Assembly: GCA_964657325.1 (NCBI GenBank)
Contig: CAZZVE010000036.1
Span: 1-32,184, forward strand
Direction of reading: 5' to 3'
DNA from: JBBQVS01 sp964657325
Lineage (GTDB): Bacteria > Chloroflexota > Ktedonobacteria > Ktedonobacterales > Ktedonobacteraceae
Length of the DNA: 32,184 nucleotides
Part shown: piece by piece, positions 30,681 through 32,184 of the stretch
How the letters are laid out: every line of letters starts with the position of its first letter
Numbering within the stretch: the first letter of the stretch is position 1
The notes under the pieces: model-generated
What the model saw: the letters and a program-made list of their open reading frames with translations, nothing else
Told to the model about the DNA's origin: nothing
Database searches by the model: none
Program-made: the position numbers and the translations under genes

Positions 30681-32167
30681 GTGTTGAAAGCTTGATTTTT
30701 GAAAAGGGAGCAACAGGGCGCCGCGCCGCTACGCTACCAGTAATGGACATTCCCACCGAGTCACTAGAAGAATTAATTCCTGCTAACTTGTTACGCGAAA
30801 CGTTAGCACCGTTGCCAGAGGTGAGTGAGATCGAAGTGGTACGCCACTACACACACTTGTCGCAACGCAATTTCAGCGTTGACGCAGGCTTCTATCCGCT
30901 CGGCTCTTGCACCATGAAATACAATCCCAAATTTAACGAAGATATGGCAGTTCTTCCAGGATTCGCACGCATTCATCCGTTGCAACCAGATAGCACGGTA
31001 CAGGGTGCCATTCAGTTGATGTATGAACTGGAACAGTACCTCGCTGAGATATCTGGTATGACGCGCGTTACACTACAACCATCAGCAGGGGCACATGGTG
31101 AACTGACGGGTCTCATGCTCATTAAAGCTCATCATCAAAGTCAAGGCGAGGGTCATCGCAATCTCGTTCTTATTCCCGATAACGCGCATGGCACCAACCC
31201 TGCTAGCGCAACGCTCGCTGATTATAAAGCAGTTGAGGTCAAGAGCGACGCAACAACTGGTGGCATCGACATGGAGCACTTAAAGGCATTGTTGGATGCA
31301 AACGGTACCAATATTGCCGCTATCATGATGACCAATCCGAACACACTTGGTCTCTTTGACGCCAACATTGCGGAGATCGCAAAAAGAGTGCATGAAGTCG
31401 GCGGACAATTGTATTACGATGGCGCAAATGCAAATGCAGTGTTAGGCATCACACGTCCAGGCGACATGGGCTTTGATGTTGTGCATTTTAATTTGCACAA
31501 AACATGCAGCACACCACACGGTGGTGGAGGTCCAGGTGCGGGTCCTATTGGAGTCAGAGCACATCTCGTACCGTTCTTGCCGGGTCCAATGCCTGCAAAA
31601 AATGACGATGGAACATATTCCTGGCAAGATACAGGACCGCAGTCGATTGGCAAGGTGCGCGCAAATCTTGGTAACTTTGGAGTGCTTGTTCGTGCCTATG
31701 CCTATATCCGCAGTAATGGACCTGACGGCCTCAAACATGTATCAGAAAGTGCGATTCTGAACGCGAATTATCTCAAGCATGAATTAGCCGAGGACTACGA
31801 CGTGGCTTATCCACAGATATGCCAGCATGAGTTTGTGTTAACCGCACAACGCCAGAAGGACGAGCATAACGTAACCGCGCTTGACATCGCCAAACGCCTT
31901 CTTGACTTTGGTATGTACGCACCAACAGTGTACTTTCCGCTGATTGTACATGAGGCTCTCATGATCGAACCAACCGAGACCGAGACTCGTGAGACTCTCG
32001 ATAGCTTTGTCAGTGTCATGCACCAGATAGCGGAAGAGACACGCAGCAATCCTGAGATTGTAAGAACTGCGCCGCATACAACCGTTGTCGGGCGACTTGA
32101 CCAAGCGTTGGCAGCCCGCAAACCCAACTTACGTTGGGCACAGGGGCAAGAGGTAACGCACGAATAA
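30677..32167 (+). CDS. gcvPB: Glycine dehydrogenase (decarboxylating) subunit 2
   Basis: The C-terminal, PLP-binding half of the split glycine decarboxylase. It has 496 residues, a normal length. The PLP lysine lies in FNLHKTCSTPHGGGGPGAGP (about residues 273-292). GFYPLGSCTMKYNPK, LQPSAGAHGEL and IPDNAHGTNPASA are invariant blocks. The start overlaps the gcvPA stop (ATGA), so the two subunits are translationally coupled and made in equal amount. The gcvT, gcvH and lpd genes are not in the window; only 17 bases follow this gene. Confidence 0.97.
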   Translation: MSVESLIFEKGATGRRAATLPVMDIPTESLEELIPANLLRETLAPLPEVSEIEVVRHYTHLSQRNFSVDAGFYPLGSCTMKYNPKFNEDMAVLPGFARIHPLQPDSTVQGAIQLMYELEQYLAEISGMTRVTLQPSAGAHGELTGLMLIKAHHQSQGEGHRNLVLIPDNAHGTNPASATLADYKAVEVKSDATTGGIDMEHLKALLDANGTNIAAIMMTNPNTLGLFDANIAEIAKRVHEVGGQLYYDGANANAVLGITRPGDMGFDVVHFNLHKTCSTPHGGGGPGAGPIGVRAHLVPFLPGPMPAKNDDGTYSWQDTGPQSIGKVRANLGNFGVLVRAYAYIRSNGPDGLKHVSESAILNANYLKHELAEDYDVAYPQICQHEFVLTAQRQKDEHNVTALDIAKRLLDFGMYAPTVYFPLIVHEALMIEPTETETRETLDSFVSVMHQIAEETRSNPEIVRTAPHTTVVGRLDQALAARKPNLRWAQGQEVTHE

Positions 32168-32184
32168 AAAATAGATGGAGTGCA

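Overview
The window looks like bacterial chromosome of moderate GC content with mostly housekeeping genes. Gene content points to Chloroflexota, probably class Ktedonobacteria: a suf operon carrying sufC, one SufB/SufD-family gene, sufS, sufU, an SDR and a Rieske ferredoxin; a plant-type ketol-acid reductoisomerase; a split glycine decarboxylase P-protein; MEP-pathway IspH; a DUF2079 membrane protein; and unusually many palindromic repeats between genes. The taxonomic call is inference from gene content; no 16S gene is present.

Layout. Positions 1-2250 hold yajQ (minus), then a divergent folD-family gene and a small unknown gene. Positions 2229-6187 (minus) hold an XPB/Ssl2 helicase-associated-domain protein without a helicase motor, ispH, and a small protein resembling the NAD-binding domain of glutamyl-tRNA reductase. 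Positions 6476-12718 hold a methyltransferase (plus), then an MFS transporter and two ABC exporter half-transporters (minus) whose complementary motif changes predict an asymmetric heterodimer. At 13136 begins a Tat-exported six-repeat propeller-like protein behind a CRP-like box. Positions 14611-15991 form a three-gene module (membrane protein, XRE regulator, YhfC-type intramembrane protease) behind a strong promoter surrounded by CAAG...CTTG inverted repeats.

Positions 16214-17779 encode the reductoisomerase (minus), divergent from the Fe-S assembly operon at 17952-23907: an Rrf2/IscR-like regulator, sufC, a SufD-type scaffold gene, sufS, sufU, an SDR and a Rieske ferredoxin. A promoter followed directly by an IscR-like palindrome suggests autoregulation by Fe-S status. 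Three long hairpins lie between genes of this operon. Then come a YdjM-like membrane hydrolase, a DUF2079 protein and a YggT-family protein, followed on the minus strand by a 35-residue one-helix membrane peptide and tRNA-Arg(CCT). Positions 27803-29089 carry a TetR regulator with a SnoaL-like gene flanked by fragments of an alpha/beta hydrolase and an SDR, which looks like a decayed cassette. The window ends with gcvPA and gcvPB.

The most unusual content is (1) at least three families of 70-135 bp inverted repeats plus several unrelated, very long perfect hairpins (stems of 23-37 bp); (2) a FolD-family protein lacking the catalytic Lys and Gln; (3) a suf operon with a SufD-type scaffold and no visible SufB; (4) the regulator/intramembrane-protease module; and (5) a stand-alone relic-like GluTR domain. 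No CRISPR array, prophage or complete insertion sequence was seen.
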